Shown here: positions 12,527-50,068 of the stretch, one piece after another
Position numbering within the stretch: position 1 is the first letter of the stretch
Layout of the letters: each line of letters begins with the position of its first letter
Assembly (NCBI RefSeq): GCF_910596095.1
Contig: NC_056540.1
Span: forward strand, 14,625,001 to 14,689,000
From: Thunnus maccoyii
Taxonomy: Eukaryota > Chordata > Actinopteri > Scombriformes > Scombridae
Length of the DNA stretch: 64,000 nucleotides
Direction of reading: 5' to 3'
Made by a program: the position numbers and the translations under genes
Notes under the pieces: generated by a model
Database searches by the model: none
What the model was told of the DNA's origin: nothing
Seen by the model: the letters and a program-made list of their open reading frames with translations, nothing else

Positions 12527-13870
12527 CATCTCTCAAACAGGCTTTCATAACCGAGAACATCAAGGTACTGTAAGTAAAAGAACTGCCCTGAACGGTTTTC
12601 TCTTTATAACAAGAACTACAATATCTTAACAGCATCTTTAATGCCTTCATGCAAGTTAAACACCATTATTTGTGTTTTACTGCCTTTACATGTGTTCTAC
12701 ATGGTGTCTGATTCATGACTGATTTGGTAAATGCTCCAGTACTAATGGAATGGTTTAGAAAAGGAGTAGCCCATGCACTGGTTTGTCAATGAAATGCTTC
12801 GACAAGAGGACTGATTTTTATGGGCCTCGGCGTGATTGTGTGCAACATTTTGCAAGAACAGAAAAATAAATACCACATGTATCTCTTTGCCTCTCCTAAA
12901 TTTTAAGGATTATGATGTTCTTTTGATATACACATTGATATTAATCAGTACCTTATGTAAAATGGGGGTGATTGCAATACACAGTTTTACAGGTACGGTG
13001 AATTTCTTAAGAAAACAAACACACTTTATCTATTTGTAATGAAACAGCCACTATAAGTGTCAGATCATGACATCTTAACATACAGTACGTTAAATCAGGA
13101 AATAAAACTGTAACACTGCAACCACAGCTTCCCCATGCTGTCAGGAGTAAAAGCTCAAAATCCATATCACTCAAGCCAATTAATAAAAAAAGAACCACAG
13201 TGCAGAAAGCACCACCGAGGGGATCTGCAACACCGCTAGCTAGCAAAAGGATCGCTCAAACTTTCAATTAGTGTTTGATGAACATCAGATGGTTGGTGCA
13301 ATCAACTTATGTTAAGCTTTTGTTCGTTTTGGCGTAACATGCGTTAGAACAGCTGCAGCTGTGGTTTATGTTCAGTGCACGTCTGCTCAAATTTGATGAC
13401 AATAACCTCTGGTCTCAACTTAATATTCCCTAAAAAAATAAAACTATTAAAATACAGGCATACAGAACAAACAACAATCCCCCACCTACTCCTGGTAACC
13501 TGAAAATCAATATTGATGCATACATCATTTATACTCGATCAAGTTAAACAATATCCACAAAGTAGAGAATGATAAACCTTTGACCCAACAGATAGCACAG
13601 CTTTGACCTCTAAGCAGCAGTCCAAAACAAGTTGAAGAGGATCAACTAGATCACACATGAAAAGAAAATAGAAAAATAGACCTATTCATTGAGGTTGAGA
13701 AGAAAGAAGGAAAACACAGAACGAAAAAAAAAAAAATCAGAAAATGTGGGGGTGAGGGAGTAAACAGAAGAAAGGAAGGTGATGGTTGATTGATATTTGG
13801 ATATTGAAAATGTGAGGGGGGGGGGGTGGGGGGACTGAGGCAGGCAGACACATGTGGCCATGGACTGTGT
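11918..13870 (-). other. mapk9: mapk9 3' UTR
   Basis: Gene-free sequence between the mapk9 stop codon and its likely polyA signal. It contains an A run of about 30 bases at 12,491-12,521 (a T run in the transcript) and a GA/GGGG-rich stretch at 13,740-13,835 just beyond the stop. No ORF here has support. The extent is inferred from the lack of other exact polyA hexamers. Confidence 0.55.
12491..12521. repeat. Poly(A) tract
   Basis: A run of about 30 A on the plus strand, inside the inferred mapk9 3' UTR (poly-U in the mRNA). Confidence 0.9.
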
Positions 13871-21133
<7,263 letters not shown>

Positions 21134-21903
21134 CTGCAGGGAGACAACAACAACACACACATAAACAAACACACGCGCACACACACTCAGATAAACAAAC
21201 GGCATGACTGACTCCATACCAGGCAGTTCTACTGTATACAACATCTCCTATCTCCAAGCAGTTAAGCAGAATGCTAAACGAGTTACAGCATGTTAAAAAG
21301 CCTACATAAAGTGCCAACATACTAAAGGTTCTTACACTGTTGAAGGACTTGAAACCTTTTTTAAGTCCACTCAGTCACTCAAATGATCCACAGTGAATGG
21401 CAGGGCCTAATATGGTTCCATCTGTCTGTCCCTGGCATCACTCCCTTCACTTTCAGCCCAGTCTAAAGCCAACCAATCCATTATCGCTTTCTAGCCCAGT
21501 TTGTTCTTCTGACGAAGTAGGTTGGAGGCTGTACATGCTTTGGTGTGTGTGTGTGTGTGCAGTGTAGAGCAGAGGCAGCTGACAGCTTGGGGTTCCTAAG
21601 GCTCTCACTGCCATCTCTAAACTCATGCTGACACACTCATGTTCGGTAAACACATACATAACACACACACACACACTCATGTGGACAGCCTGCTCATTAT
21701 TCTCTGATCTGCATCCAGCTTCACTACAAGTGTGTGTGTGTGTGCAGCCATCAGCATGGGGTAAGCACATGGTGCTTGATACATGTTAATAGATGTTAAA
21801 GCATGATGTGTTTGTGTGTTTATAAAAAAAAATATGGCAGTGTTAGCATTGATTCCTCGGGCAGGGAGGAGGAGTATTATTCTTGGCTGGGGTTTGTGTA
21901 TGT

Positions 21904-21905
<2 letters not shown>

Positions 21906-21971
<66 letters not shown>
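21906..21971. repeat. (GT)n microsatellite in mapk9 intron 1
   Basis: About 66 bases of GT. It produces artefactual Cys-Val frames in all three plus frames. Confidence 0.96.
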
Positions 21972-21978
<7 letters not shown>

Positions 21979-24900
21979 GGCGAGGACACGCAATTGTGTA
22001 GCTATGCAACAGCGAGCAGCGAGTCACGGCTGTTTGTCATTCCTTCAGAAAACAGCCACAGGTTAAATGGAGTCTGATATTTTAGCCGTTCTGTTTGACA
22101 GGCAACAAGGACGCGAGCACTCACTGGGTTTTTTTTTTCATGGTCAGAAAGAAACGGTGCCAAACAGAAAGGAGCAGCAGGGGACAGGTTGTGATCGAAA
22201 AGAGCCAGAAAAACACCTCAAGCTGCTCGAATTGTAAAGCTATTCATTCAGCTTTGACTCACAGAATTAAAAAGAGCTGCAGCATGTGAGTGGTGAGCTA
22301 CATCAGTAAGTCCGCTCGGCTCAAATGTCAGTTGACTGTTGTTAGTCAGAAAAGATTAGTGTAGTGATGGAAGATTTTGCCTCTAACATCGAATAAAGTA
22401 ACATTTTGTGGTTTTTCTTTCTTTCATACTATGAAATGACCAGCAGCCAAAGATGCAGCCACAGTTTGGATCACAAGGTAGAAAATTAGGATTAGAAAGA
22501 AATCTTTTCTTCACAATTAAGAATCATCTATGACAGATTTTTTAAAAACTGTACAATGCTAATAATTACAAAGTCAGCTGAATTATTAGTTACTATTATT
22601 ATTATTTAGTGGCAGTAGTAGTGATATTATTATTATTATTATCATTAACAGTAGTATTAGTAATAAAATCATTATTTTTATTATTGCTGGTGATTAGAGA
22701 AACTTATCTTTAAAAAGAAATTATAAGTTGTTTATTTAAATGTAGTTTTTGATTAAATTACTGATTAAAAACTATCAATAGACTCATCGTTGCAGACTCA
22801 GCTGATATCTTTTTTTCACAGATGTAATCAGTTTTGACAAATACCTCTCTGACACAGGGCACCAATAAACTCAACAAACCAACACACATATAATAGTGAA
22901 ATGAGTGTTAAATCTATTGGTACATTAGTACTTTGAGGAAAACATATAGTATATATATATATTACTTAATTGTTTTATAATATATTATTTGCTAATCCTC
23001 ATTCTTTTTCAACAATGTATATATAAAGATGCAATAAAAAAGGAAATTACAAATAATGGAAAAATTGGTTGTTATTCTGAGAATGTTTTAAATAATAGTA
23101 TAACAATGTTTGTCTTAACACAGTGAGGTCTGTCACTATCTTTATTGGCCTCAGTCATTTATTACTATTCTGTGTAAATACATTAAAAATAGATTAAAAT
23201 GCAATTAACTCCACAGCCCACACAGTCTCTCAACCCACCCCACCTCCCCCTGTAAATACACATCTTAGCTGTGTTTCCACAAACACACATCCCTCCCACT
23301 TACTATCATTCATCACTCTGTTCGTTTTCATGGCAACTACTAATTTCCCTCGTCATTTTACACATCTCGTTGAGGTACCTTCCACCGTGTTTCTGTCGTT
23401 GTTTGATTGTGTTATCTAATCCCACTTTGCTTTGTCTTCTGTAAATGTGGGTTTTTAAATCACTCTCTTTTCCGTGCTGCTTTGTAAATCCACACAAACT
23501 GTGAAAATATGCCTTCAGATGTACAGTAGGAGGTGTGGGTCTGCAACCACACCATTACTCAGATGAAAAATGAATCCGTCTCATCTCGAGCTACTTTCTT
23601 CCTCTGCCTCCGTGGCTTTTTCTCCTCCTTCTCACATGTGCATCCAGCTGGCCCTGTTACTAAACCCATAGGGGAGAGCTGCAAAAAAAATTGTACTTTC
23701 TTTGCGCTTTTCTCACTCTTTCCATTTTCCTTGGCTTTGTCTTCCTTTGTCATCCTTTCATGCTCCTGTCATTCCCTCACTCTTCTGTCCTTTTTTTGGT
23801 TTCCTCCATCTTCCCTGTGGCTTTCCTCAAAGAAATCCCCACTGACGGCCTGAATAGTACTGACAGACTTTTGTTGAATATTGGGATTATGACATGCAGA
23901 CAGAGCTTTTCCCACTTGGTTACATAAATGTCCAAAAATGCAGTTGCAAAAGGAACAACATGCTAATGCCTAGGCTGTGCTCAATTAGACTAAAATGAAA
24001 GTTTCCTTGACATGCAGGCAGCACAGATTCTAGGTCATAAACACCTCTGTGCAACAAAAATGACTGAAACGCTTTTCCCTCTGAGAAAAATACAGGCGTT
24101 GCTATTTCAGTTTGAAAACTGCATTAGCTAACAGTGGCATTTTGATATTTTTCTCCAGTATTTTTTTTTAAGTAAACATCCTTCGCACTGACTCAGAACA
24201 TACACATCAAACTAAAGAGCATAATGATAGGGCAATTAATCATAACCAAAACCCATTTCAGCCGCAGCAGGCACAGCGAATGCACCATCCTTCACTTGCT
24301 GCCAAGCTAGGCAGGCCTGTAAGCTAAGTTACAGTTGACTCAGCACAGATATCGGGACATTGATTAGAAATAACTGATATAAGGTGAAAATTGCAGGGAA
24401 GCTCAGACAGCCAGACAGACGCTTGCAGACACCTGTTATAGTTCTGTCCAGCAGGCATTGAGGGGGATTCGATTCGATTAGTGGAGATGAAAGTTAATGT
24501 CCCCTCGGGAAATCTAGGCCACAGCAGGGAGGCTACAAGTGGGACACATCAAACGCTATGAGGATATTAAGGAAAGAAAAGAATAAACAAACATAACCGC
24601 TTGTTCCATCTCTCACATATGTAATAAAGATGTAATTGTAGCAGTAAAATCTAATTATTTGCCCACATTATGACAGTATGATAATACGGATAGTACTGCA
24701 AAACCTTTATCTAGAGCACATTTTTATAAACGTGGAGGAAACCATGCCCCTAAATAGCAAAATACTAAAAAAACAAGAAACCAATCATAGGCCAGACAAT
24801 TAATCATATAATAATGGTGATCACGAATCTGGTTACCACAATAATTAAACCTGATCAGCCATAATTAGAGCGTTGCCTGGTAAAGAGCCAGTTTCTAACA

Positions 24901-25317
24901 TATAAACTGCCTGATGATGAGAATGCTGTGAATAACCAGTTTCTACTTCCCAGTTATTAAAGCCCAAATCATTTCAGCTGCAGACGACCCACCAGTATAA
25001 TGTAACTGCATGTTCTACATAGGAATACATCAGCTCTCTCATAACATTTTTGATCCAGTTTTATTTATATTAAGCTAAGGAGACGGACCGAAGAAAGACT
25101 GAGGAAATTATTATTTTAGATGAAAATATTAATGTTTTATTTATATGTTTATTAACAGTGTTATTAGGTGCAAAACCAAAACTATCTTGTTACTAAAGAT
25201 GTGTAAATCATTATAATAAAAAACTGTGATATTAATATTATACTACATTCAAGTCTAATTATAGCCTAAAGTAAATTACATTCATTCGTCTAAGCAACGT
25301 ACTGTTTTTTCCTGTTT

Positions 25318-25625
25318 AGGGCTGCAACTAACGACTATTTTTGTTATCGCCAATTATTTTCTTGATTAACTGATTAGTTGTTTGGTCCATAAAATGTTCA
25401 CTATTTCTCAGAGCCCAGTATGACATCTTCAAATGTCTTGTTAAGACACTCAGTCATAGATGACTAAAGAAACCAGAAAATATTCACATTTGAAGCTGGA
25501 ATCGTTTTTTTTTTTTCTTAGAAAATCACTCAAAATGATTAATCAAACATAAAATAGTTGGCGATTCATTTCATAGTTGGCAACTAATCACTACTAATTA
25601 ATTAATCGATTACTGTTGCAGCTCT
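25318..25625. repeat. Teleost dispersed repeat, probable non-autonomous DNA transposon, copy 2
   Basis: Begins AGGGCTGCAACTAACGACTA and ends GATTACTGTTGCAGCTCT, with GATTAAT-rich arms. Same family as 2,297-2,591. It lies in mapk9 intron 1. Confidence 0.7.
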
Positions 25626-25629
25626 ATTC

Positions 25630-25762
25630 CCACTGACACACATTAGGAGCAATTTGGGATTCAGTGTCTTGCTCTAGGATAGTTCAACATGAGGACATGG
25701 TCACACCACCAGCCTTTAGATTAACATCCACCCCCTCTACCAAATGAGTTACAGCTGCCTCA
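25630..25762. repeat. SINE-like fragment adjoining copy 2
   Basis: Contains GAGCAATTTGGGATTCAGTG, then CTTGCTC and a tRNA-like end CTCTACCAAATGAGTTACAGCTGCC. This resembles the tail of a common ray-finned fish SINE-type repeat. Family named from memory. Confidence 0.45.
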
Positions 25763-27049
25763 TTATCCAGTAAAACAATTGCTTTCATCCTTTATCGTGC
25801 CACCTCGCTCAATCTTATGGTATTCATTCAATACATCATGAATTGCCTCAAGTTTAACGGCAGTAGCATGTACCATGATTAAAAATATCAGGCAGATATA
25901 AAATGGCAAAAGGTTGAAATATGAATGAAACGGTGGCAGCAGGCAAGTACAAATGTCTCTTTCTCTAGTGTTTTAAAATACATAGTTATATAAGCATATG
26001 ATTTTGCTCATTTTACTGCTGAACGACTGACCTTCACGCAAACATCACCATCCTCAACCTTCGCTCATCATGACTACTGTCCAGTTCAGTCCAGTCCGAG
26101 CCTTGGGGTCTGACATGGCTGTGGCTCTCAGTTGAGAGCTGGATGGGAAGTCAGTGAGCTGGCTATGATATCTGATTAGCATGGCCTAAAGACTCAGCAT
26201 CTCATAGTGATGAAGCAGAGTTACAAAACACACACAGGGGCGGATTAAAAAAAAACAAAAACTGGGCTGCTGCTGCACCAGAGATGTGGTCTGAGCCCCG
26301 AGACTAGTCTCTTTAAAAAGGATGAAGGATGCTACAGATGTGTTATTAGAAAAAGATGGCAGTACCACATGCTGTTGACACATGGCATGACTAGACACAA
26401 TCCTGGTACCCCTTGTTGTGTGTGTGTACTGTGTGTGTACCTATGTTGCCAGTGTAACTAGCTCAGACAACCCGTGCCAAACTGTTTTTTTTTTTCTTGG
26501 GTGTGTTTCAGTGCAGACGTGACAGATTAATCCTGTGTCACAGTTGAAAGTTGCCTCTGACACACCGGGCAAAATAAACTAGATGGGGGGGGATCTATAG
26601 CACCAGCTTTCATCACGTGCACACCTGTGTTGGTGTGTAACTGTGGTGTTGGTTTGGAAACCTGATCGTACTCGGCCTACAGGGATGTCATTCATTCAGC
26701 TAAAATGTACAGCTGCGTAGGTCCATGGGTAAGCTAAGGACACGTACATTCATGTGTCACAAAAAAAGGTATAAAACTGAGAATTATTATAATTACCACA
26801 CGCAGCATGCATGCCCGCTATAAAACAGACACACATACACACACGGACAGAGGTATGAAGTCACCCATATATGAACCACCGCGGCCGCAGCAACGCTGGT
26901 ACGGTGGCTTAACAGTCCCAAATCAACGGTTCTCACAAACGCAATCTCAGTTACACAAAGCCAGTGAAATTCGCACCACGTCTGGCAGATTTATGAAGTT
27001 CCCGAGGCCTAGACTGCCCGTCTTTCTTACTTCTGTGGCAGCAATGCGG

Positions 27050-27380
27050 TAGTCGGGGCCGGGAAGCTGGAACTGAAAGCTCGGACGGCGGCGGAGGAGG
27101 CGGCAGCGGCGGCGGCGTCGGCGGCAGAGACCTACCTTCTCCCTTCGCCGCTCCCAGGGCACTCCCATGCATCGAAAACACAGAGGAAACACTCTCTCCG
27201 TCTTTCAGTCACAACCGAGACTCAGAAAAGTTTAGGTGAACGGCTGGCCGGGCTGTCAAGACAGACAGACCTTCCCCACAGTTCCAAGCTAACTCCAGCG
27301 GCGGCACGGAGAGACCATGGGAGAGACGGCTGCGGAGGAAGGGAACGCCACAACAAGCGGAGAGCCTGCGGGTGACGTCA
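27050..27380. promoter_or_regulatory. mapk9: CpG-rich mapk9 promoter region
   Basis: GC- and CpG-rich DNA with GGC/CGG triplet runs (27,080-27,125), in sharp contrast to the AT-rich flanks. It surrounds the likely non-coding first exon and lies about 6 kb upstream of the mapk9 start codon. No TATA box is visible, as usual for such promoters. Confidence 0.7.
27136..27330 (-). other. mapk9: Probable non-coding first exon of mapk9
   Basis: The minus strand has a donor GAGAAG|GTAGGT ending an exon at 27,136. An alternative donor CAGAA|GTAAGA lies near 27,030 and would include the triplet run in the 5' UTR. The 5' limit is only approximate. Transcript data would be needed to choose. Confidence 0.45.
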
Positions 27381-28084
27381 TCACGCACGGTTTACGTGAG
27401 CGCAAACTTCTTACTTCACCAAAAACTTTTTGTTCTGTATGTTTATTGATTAAAAGCACACGTAAAAATTACAGATTCAGATCATTTAATTGATTTATAA
27501 AAATGCCTCATAGTTTATAATCATGTAACTTTTTTATATGTAAAATCTTTTTCTGCAATGTACAGTTATCAGATAAATGTAGGAGAGTAAAAAATATTTG
27601 CTTCTGAAATATAGTGGTAGCATTATATGGAAGGACTCCTCAAGTAAAAGTGTCTCAAAATTGTACTGATATACTTAAGTCATACTTCTTACATCCCACC
27701 ACTGTATAAGATGCACAGTTAAGCATAATGATTTGTTGAACATGACAGTAGTTCAGTAGTTACCTGCGGTGAGGTCTGAGAGGATAACCAAGTGTAGTAA
27801 AATGCAGTTTTAATCTGCTGTGGATTTTAAATATTTTTGTTGCTACTATCATTTCTGTCTGCAATATATCTGATCACTGCAGCCATAGACTGAACTAGCC
27901 CCATTTTATACATCTCCTGTAAATAATACATTAGAAACACAAACTCAAATAAATACTATTAACATATCTCACTATGCCTAGCCTAGCAAATAGCATCAAA
28001 ATCTGATCTTACTTACAGCAAACACTAGCAGGTGGAGAAATAAGGAAAAAACAGCCACACACTTTCAGTAGAATGCTTTGTCTA

Positions 28085-28090
28085 TTTATT
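28085..28090 (-). terminator. gfpt2: Probable gfpt2 polyadenylation signal
   Basis: TTTATT on the plus strand is AATAAA on the gene strand, about 1.1 kb past the gfpt2 stop. I saw no closer exact hexamer. Cleavage near 28,065 would leave about 740 bases to the mapk9 first exon. Confidence 0.55.
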
Positions 28091-29199
28091 GATTGATAGT
28101 GTCTGTTTGTGTCTATAAAATATACATTATAAAATACAATCATAGTTACAGATATAATTCAAACCCCCTCTTTAACCCCTATAAAATAAAAATCAGATAA
28201 ATACAGAATATTATCATTATGATAAACCCATACAAACAGCTGACAAAACAAAGTATTATTAAAAGTCATGGTACTTTTTTATGTTGCTGCATGATTGCTC
28301 TTTAAATAATTTTTAAGTATGTCCATTGAAATTATCTACCCTATGACATGTATACAGAATGCCTGCAAAAAAAGATCATGTTCTACCACAAACTACCTTT
28401 GGAAGCTGCCATTCTGTCAAACAGAATAGACATACAGTATATTTTAAATTAAAATGAAATAATAAAAATGGAGCAGAAACATGTCAAAAGAATACAATCA
28501 AGTAATAATTTGAAAGCTAGATATCTTCTCTTAGCTTCTGCTGAAAATATTGTATTTATGGGATAATGACCCACCAGGCACAGTGACTGAATGAATGTGC
28601 AATAAAATACATATAACATGAGATTTTCATAACCAAGAGATATCTCTGGCACAAAACTGCATAATTCCTACATTTCCCATAATGCAATGGATAGATTAGA
28701 AGCCCCCAATGGACATAAGAAATTCATAAAATGAAGAGAATGGATCACTTCATTCATGATTGTGCACATTCATAATGTACATTTGGTTCCCATATTGCAC
28801 AACTGTAAACACTTCAATATACCATATCAATGCTTTTCTATTAAGCCTGTTGTGTGTATTTTTGGCTCAAGTCATAATAAGAAAAAGGCACAGCATGTTG
28901 CTTTGGATGTGTGTAAGGTGTTTTCATAGATTGTTCCGCAAGGCCTCGATGGCACTAGTACTTCCTCAGCAGTGTATTGGTCGGACTTCACATTTCTCTT
29001 TTTATAAAAAAAAAGTCATTGTACCGTATACCTCCCTCTTCCATTTGTCACTCAGACTCTCATCTGCGCTCACACACACACATACACAGACACACACACA
29101 CATGCATACACACAAAAACATACTGAACGTTCAATTTTACAATTGCACTGTAAATCTATGAGCCTTCCTCTCTCCTTTCCTGTACGTTGTGAACTGTAA
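28091..29199 (-). other. gfpt2: gfpt2 3' UTR
   Basis: Non-coding sequence following TAA at 29,200-29,202 and reaching the polyA hexamer. It includes a short CA-rich patch near 29,070-29,115. No other feature is supported. Confidence 0.55.
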
Positions 29200-46591
<17,392 letters not shown>

Positions 46592-46598
<7 letters not shown>

Positions 46599-46720
46599 GA
46601 CTCAAGCTTTGCCGTCGTTGCTGGGCACTGTTTTATGACAAAAAGACTTGTAGTTTCCCGGTCGGAGTGATGCTTCGACTTCTCTCGTGTTAAATCCAGG
46701 ACGACTACACACTCCCACTT
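46592..46720 (-). promoter_or_regulatory. gfpt2: gfpt2 first exon and promoter
   Basis: The coding part is just ATG TGT G (46,598-46,592) followed by GTAAGT. This tiny first coding exon matches the exon structure of vertebrate GFPT genes. Upstream on the gene strand is CATTTAAATGCAAAG around 46,717-46,731, a possible TATA-like element, which would put the start site near 46,695. Confidence 0.6.
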
Positions 46721-49700
46721 TGCATTTAAATGGTGTTTCCTGGTAGGGCAAGCGTCCCACGCCCCACCTCCTCTAACGCCACTCCTGTCACCGTCCTGCC
46801 TCCCCGCAGGTGTTCACCACTTCATCTGTCACAGATGGATAGGTGCCTATTAACTCAGGTATTTTTCACCCCACCTGATAACGTCAGCAGTACTGAAGAG
46901 TTTGTGGACTGTCGACGAGAAAACAAAATCATAGATAGTTCAGTCAGGTTTGACTTACACAGTATATCGTCAAGCATCATCTTATTTGGCGAAGGTGGTC
47001 GTTTTGTACTGATTTCTTTGTATGAACTTGAAGTGTTTTCACCTGACTTTGAATGAAGAATCAGACTGTAACTGAAACAGAGCCAGCAGTCAGTCTTCAG
47101 TCTATATTCTGGGAGACTTTTTAGTTTTTTCTACCTGCTGCTTCTTGTTTATAATAAAATATCTGCTATCACTTTATTTGAAAACCTTGTGCTCTATATA
47201 CTAACATTAATAACAAAAGGAAAAAAGTATTATAGTATAGTAGTATTATTAATACCTGATATGAACAGTGGTGAATGTAATTCAGTTCAATGTTATGTCT
47301 CATGTGTCTCATGTTTTTGGAGACACAATTTATATTTTTGTATTAATTTGTCTTTACATAGAAACAATTTTCTTCATACTGTTACTATGAACTGTTGCTA
47401 AGTGAATTGTACTGTACTTACCTGGGAGTGAGTAAGAAATGAGCAAAGAACAAACAAGGAACTAAGAGCTTCTTAATGAAAATGGTTATGAATGTCCCTA
47501 ATTAAGGAAAGTTATGCAACCGTAACAAAAATAGTAATAAGGAAGTATTGATGTTATGTGTTTTGTGTCATTTGGAATATGACTAACTTCTTTCTGAAGC
47601 CACAGAGCTGCTGGCTCATTGTACTGTTTTCTGTAATATGCTGAATTCACTGGGCGTCCGATTGGTCCTCTCTGATTCATTGGTGCTGTTGGTCAATACA
47701 TTTAAACTATACAGATCCAGGTGACTACATTTCTGGCAACCTTTTACTTTGCCTGTTTTCACTTCCCGCAGTAAGGATGAAGTGTTGAACTTTGAGAGGC
47801 ACCCGGAAGAAAGTACAAGGAAAGGGGCTCCAAACAGAGTCAGATGCATACTCATGTTTGAAGTGAGAGGGTTGAGGTCACATTATCAGTCCTTCATTCA
47901 GTGTTATTCAGGAAATACTTGTCATTTTAATTAATCATTACTTAACCATCTCCTCATTCCTTTTTGAACGAACTAATCAATCACTTTATGCATACCTGTC
48001 TAAGAAGGAGCTGATCTACCCTGTTGAAGAGTGACGTACATTCACTCAAAGGAAATAATGTCAGAACTCTCTTGTCAAAACCTATCCCCCCCAATTGCTC
48101 ATGTTACTGTTAACCTGCTTTTCCAAGGAACCTGCAGACACAGTGGGAGATTACCAAATCCTCTTTGGCACAGGATTGGCTTTGAGTTGTGCTCTGTGTG
48201 GAATGAAAAGGAATATGTCACATGTCTCTACTCCTACTGATGATGATGTGATGCCAAGCACAACTTAGAGCAATAAGGCATGATAGAAATTGATTGACTT
48301 GGACAAGTCTCCTTGTGTTCCTTTCCTGACACAGGTTGTTTCCTTATCATCTATGAATATTTCCTGGACTCTGGAACATTTCAATTCAGTTTCCTGGTTA
48401 GCTGGACTACTCCTCATTAGGTAATACCAGCAAAACATTTTATAGATGCCCCAGGTAAGAGGTACAACTAGTTGGACTGAGCACAGTTGAGCTGAAACTG
48501 AGTGACGTCAAACATGAAAAATGAATAAACTAAATAGGTTATTCAATAATACACAGTATTGTCTTAGCACTTAATTTCTATTGCCATGTTAATAAATCAA
48601 AAGCCCAACCAAAACAGCCTTCCAGCACTGAAGTCAAGCACATACTGTAATGTTTCAACCTTATCACCTTGATTACTCCTACTCACTCTAGTTTTCCCCA
48701 CACAAAAGTCCTGCCAAAACTCAGATCTGATGTCAAGGCAACATTTAAAGCAATAATGAATGATGGGAACTGATTGACTTTGATGTGTTTATATGCACCA
48801 ACATGTGTATTTGCATGGCAGATACTGAGGGAGTTCAGATTCTTGTATAATTTATGGTTTAATTGTCTATTAAAACTACATCTGAACTACAGACAGCATA
48901 TATAAAAACATATGAAAGATGTTAGTGCGAGGAAAAAACAGAGTCGGAGAAACAGTCACTGCCTGTATCTCAGTTGGATGAATAACAACAGACATTGAGT
49001 GGGTAGAGGGAGACAGGCCATGAGAGTGTGTGTGTGTGAGACACAGTGTTTAGGGAGGAAAACCTACAAAAATGACAAAAAAGTGGCACAAAATCAGAAT
49101 TAGAAAAGTATGAAATGGGTGAGCACACATTTCATACTGTGTTCTCTCCCTGACCACACCGTGTCCACTTACTATCCACATCTTTGCTTGAGGAATGTTT
49201 GAGTGTCTGGCCAAGTCACACGCCTCACCTCGCTTTGTCCAAACCACATCGGCCCATATGTGATCATGATGAAGAAGAACGGGGGTGGCCTATCGTGAAT
49301 GTATGAAAAAAGATAATCCCATATTTGCTTTGAAATATCCCACATCCAGTCATCCAAAAGGGGAAACCCGCATAGAGGAAATGCTACTCAAACCTACTAA
49401 CACTGTAGTGGTGCAGTACATCTATCACTGACATGTATCTTGACATGTATTTGTGTGTTTGAAGTGTCCTGAAGTTGTGTTTAAACCCATTTTTAGCACA
49501 ATCCAACATCACTACGCTTTTCCATGTGAGAATCCTAATTTGTACTATATATTGACATGTGTTTAGGTGTGTTGAGGATGTGCGTGAGTGAAAACCAGTG
49601 ACAGAAGCCAAAGAACTGCATTCCTCTCCTGGCTTAAAGGATTAATAAGTATAATCATGTTTGCACTATGACTTTGTTATCCAATGAGATCCACCCCAAA

Positions 49701-49967
49701 GATCAAAGGTTTCTTAATTGCTATGGTGATATAAAATGATGTGCAGACTGCAAGGTTTCACAGCTTATCAAGGAGTTTTAGGGCGTTCCAACCATTTATT
49801 TAATTTTCACTATTTGCTTTTGAGGCTTTTAACCTTTCACATCTATGACAGTTTCAGGGTTGGCCCTATCTTGTCCTTCCTTGTTGGCTGTGAATTTTCC
49901 CTTTGTTCCAGGAAGTTGATGGGTGAAGCTCAGACCTTGTCAGAGATGCCTGGGCGCAGGATGCTAT

Positions 49968-50068
49968 GGCTGAATCCAAATGTCCAGACTTCATCGCACT
50001 TACAGCCTTGCAGACTTCGGTCCCCCCCTCAGGCCACAGGTCCGGAGGGGTGACATTTGGATTCAGCC
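49968..50068. mobile_element. 101-base MITE with perfect 17-base terminal inverted repeats
   Basis: The ends are GGCTGAATCCAAATGTC and its exact reverse complement GACATTTGGATTCAGCC, flanked on both sides by TAT (49,965-49,967 and 50,069-50,071), a possible 3-base target duplication. The interior has no coding capacity. Family unknown to me; a 3-base duplication would suit a PIF/Harbinger-type element, though the usual target there is TWA. Confidence 0.8.
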
